NCBI GenBank assembly: GCA_038259155.1
Contig: JBBSPE010000184.1
Coordinates: 1 to 8,277, forward strand
Direction: 5' to 3'
Source: JAABRT01 sp038259155
GTDB lineage: Bacteria; Gemmatimonadota; Gemmatimonadetes; Gemmatimonadales; Gemmatimonadaceae
DNA: 8,277 nt
Shown: positions 6,926 to 8,277 of the stretch, piece by piece
Position numbering within the stretch: position 1 is the stretch's first letter
How the letters are laid out: the number at the start of each line of letters is the position of its first letter
Notes under the pieces: generated by a model
What the model saw: the letters and a program-made list of their open reading frames with translations, nothing else
Databases searched by the model: none
Told to the model about the DNA's origin: nothing
Made by a program: the position numbers and the translations under genes

Positions 6926-8277
6926 ATGTCCTTCGTCCATCTGCACTGTCATTCGGAATTCTCGCTCCTCGACGGGGCGAACAGGATCGGGGATCTGATC
7001 AAGCGCGCGCAGGCGTTCGAGCAGCCCGCGCTGGCCATCACGGATCACGGTAACATGCATGCTGCCTGGGAGTTCCAGGAGCAGGCGCGCAAAGCCGGCG
7101 TGAAGCCCATTCTTGGCATGGAAGCCTACGTGGCACCGGGTGACCGCCACGTGCGCGCCAAGGCGGCCCCCGGACAGAAGTCCAACTATCACCTCGTGCT
7201 GCTGGCCCGCGACATGGTGGGTTACCGCAATCTGGTGAAGCTCTCGTCCCTCGCCTACACCGAAGGCTTCTATGGGAAGCCACGGGTGGATCGCGAAACG
7301 CTGGCCGCCCACCATGAGGGACTGATTGTCAGCTCGGCCTGCATGGCCGGCGAGGTCGCCTCGCACCTGCTCGAAGATCGGGACGAGGCCGCCGCCGAGG
7401 TGGCGTCGTGGTACGCCGAACTGTTCAAGGGGCGCTACTACCTTGAGGTGCAGGCGCACGGCAGCGACGGGCAGGATCGGCTCAACGCCAAGGTGTTCGC
7501 CCTCGCCGACAAGCTCGGCCTGCCGGTGGTGGCCACCAACGACGCCCATTTCCTCGGCCACGAAGACCACGACGCGCACGACGTGCTGCTGTGCATCGGC
7601 CTTGGCAAGGACCGCAGCGATCAGGATCGCATGCGGTATGACGACGGGCTGTACTTCAAGAGCGCGCCTGAAATCGCGGACCACTTTCCCGGTCGCGCCG
7701 ACGTGCTCGAGAACACGCTCGCCATCGCCGACTCGGTGGACGTGCAGTTCAGCAAGAAGTACCACGTGCCCGCGTTTCCGTTGCCGGAGGGCGTGCACAC
7801 GGAGAACGAGTACCTCGTCACCCTCGCCACCGCGGGCGCGGAATACCGCTACGGCACACCACTGCGCGACGACGTGCGTGAACGGCTGGACTACGAACTC
7901 GATGTCATCACGCGCACCGGGTACGCCGGCTACTTCCTGATCACCGCCGATTTCATTCAGGCGGCACGTGATCGCGGCATTCCGGTAGGCCCGGGCCGTG
8001 GCTCGGCCGCGGGTTCGCTGGTGGCGTACGGCTTGGGCATCACGGACGTGTGTCCGTTGGAGTTCGACCTGCTGTTCGAGCGCTTCCTGAATCCGGAGCG
8101 CGTGTCCATGCCCGACGTGGACGTGGACTTCTGCTTCGAGCGCCGCGGTGAGGTGATCGAGTACGTGCGGCAGAAGTACGGCAAGGATTCCGTGGGGCAG
8201 ATCGTCACGTTTGGCACCATGAAGTCGCGCGCCGCCATCAAGGACGTGGGCCGTACGCTGGGCTTCACGCCAGCCGA
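6926..8277 (+). CDS. dnaE: DNA polymerase III alpha subunit (5' part, runs off the window)
   Basis: The first 450 codons of the replicative polymerase catalytic subunit, which elongates DNA as part of the polymerase III holoenzyme. The N-terminal PHP domain reads FVHLHCHSEFSLLDG (3-17), ITDHGN (38-43), GMEAYV (64-69) and TNDAHFL (204-210). The polymerase domain begins with GPGRGSAAGS (355-364), the nucleotide-binding signature, and contains PDVDVDF (396-402), where Asp399 and Asp401 correspond to E. coli catalytic Asp401 and Asp403; FGTMKSRAAIKDVGR follows. The third catalytic aspartate, fingers and C-terminal domains lie beyond the window; the full protein is normally about 1,150 residues. 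Unlike E. coli, the PHP histidines His5, His7, His9 and His41 are kept. ATG 6926 places the HLH motif at the usual distance from the N-terminus. No Shine-Dalgarno is visible. The overall form is DnaE1, not PolC, since the PHP domain is N-terminal with no inserted exonuclease. Confidence 0.96.
   Translation, partial: MSFVHLHCHSEFSLLDGANRIGDLIKRAQAFEQPALAITDHGNMHAAWEFQEQARKAGVKPILGMEAYVAPGDRHVRAKAAPGQKSNYHLVLLARDMVGYRNLVKLSSLAYTEGFYGKPRVDRETLAAHHEGLIVSSACMAGEVASHLLEDRDEAAAEVASWYAELFKGRYYLEVQAHGSDGQDRLNAKVFALADKLGLPVVATNDAHFLGHEDHDAHDVLLCIGLGKDRSDQDRMRYDDGLYFKSAPEIADHFPGRADVLENTLAIADSVDVQFSKKYHVPAFPLPEGVHTENEYLVTLATAGAEYRYGTPLRDDVRERLDYELDVITRTGYAGYFLITADFIQAARDRGIPVGPGRGSAAGSLVAYGLGITDVCPLEFDLLFERFLNPERVSMPDVDVDFCFERRGEVIEYVRQKYGKDSVGQIVTFGTMKSRAAIKDVGRTLGFTPA

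Noticed and set aside
6869..7798. 310-residue N-terminal extension of the aminopeptidase frame
   Set aside because: The extension is antisense to dnaE, carries no family match, and would bury the signal peptide inside the protein; the start at 6868 explains the data better.
7326..7940. 204-codon plus-strand ORF inside dnaE
   Set aside because: It is another frame of clearly coding dnaE sequence and its translation is Arg/Thr/Ser-rich without motifs.

Overview
The window looks like a chromosomal segment of a high-GC bacterium. The gene set and protein style (a PqqL-like M16 peptidase, a COG4324-type predicted aminopeptidase, a DnaE with an intact PHP domain) would fit Gemmatimonadota, but that assignment is from general familiarity, not a search. 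I see no mobile element, CRISPR array, rRNA or convincing tRNA.

Layout. Positions 1-63 hold the first 21 codons of a minus-strand gene that leaves the window; it has a strong Shine-Dalgarno sequence and a signal-peptide-like N-terminus. Positions 64-712 are a 649-base stretch without a convincing gene, C-rich on the plus strand, ending in a nine-C run just before the next gene. Positions 713-2878 (+) encode a UvrD/PcrA-like superfamily 1 helicase. Its stop overlaps the GTG start of an exported two-domain M16 zinc peptidase (2875-5706, +), so the two are probably translationally coupled. Positions 5642-6868 (-) encode a membrane-anchored or lipoprotein-like predicted zinc aminopeptidase. It converges on the M16 gene, and their 3' ends overlap by 65 bases. 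After a short divergent gap, dnaE (DNA polymerase III alpha subunit) starts at 6926 (+) and runs off the end after 450 codons.

How the genes relate. The helicase and DnaE are DNA-metabolism proteins of the cytoplasm. The two peptidases act outside the cytoplasm. The helicase-peptidase coupling looks like compact genome packing, not a known pathway. No new multi-gene system is evident. The most noteworthy points are in gene arrangement: the GTGA coupling, the antisense 3' overlap with a perfect nine-base-pair hairpin beside it, a possible seven-codon leader ORF in front of the aminopeptidase, apparent lack of a Shine-Dalgarno before the helicase and dnaE, and a sharp change of codon usage inside the helicase gene.
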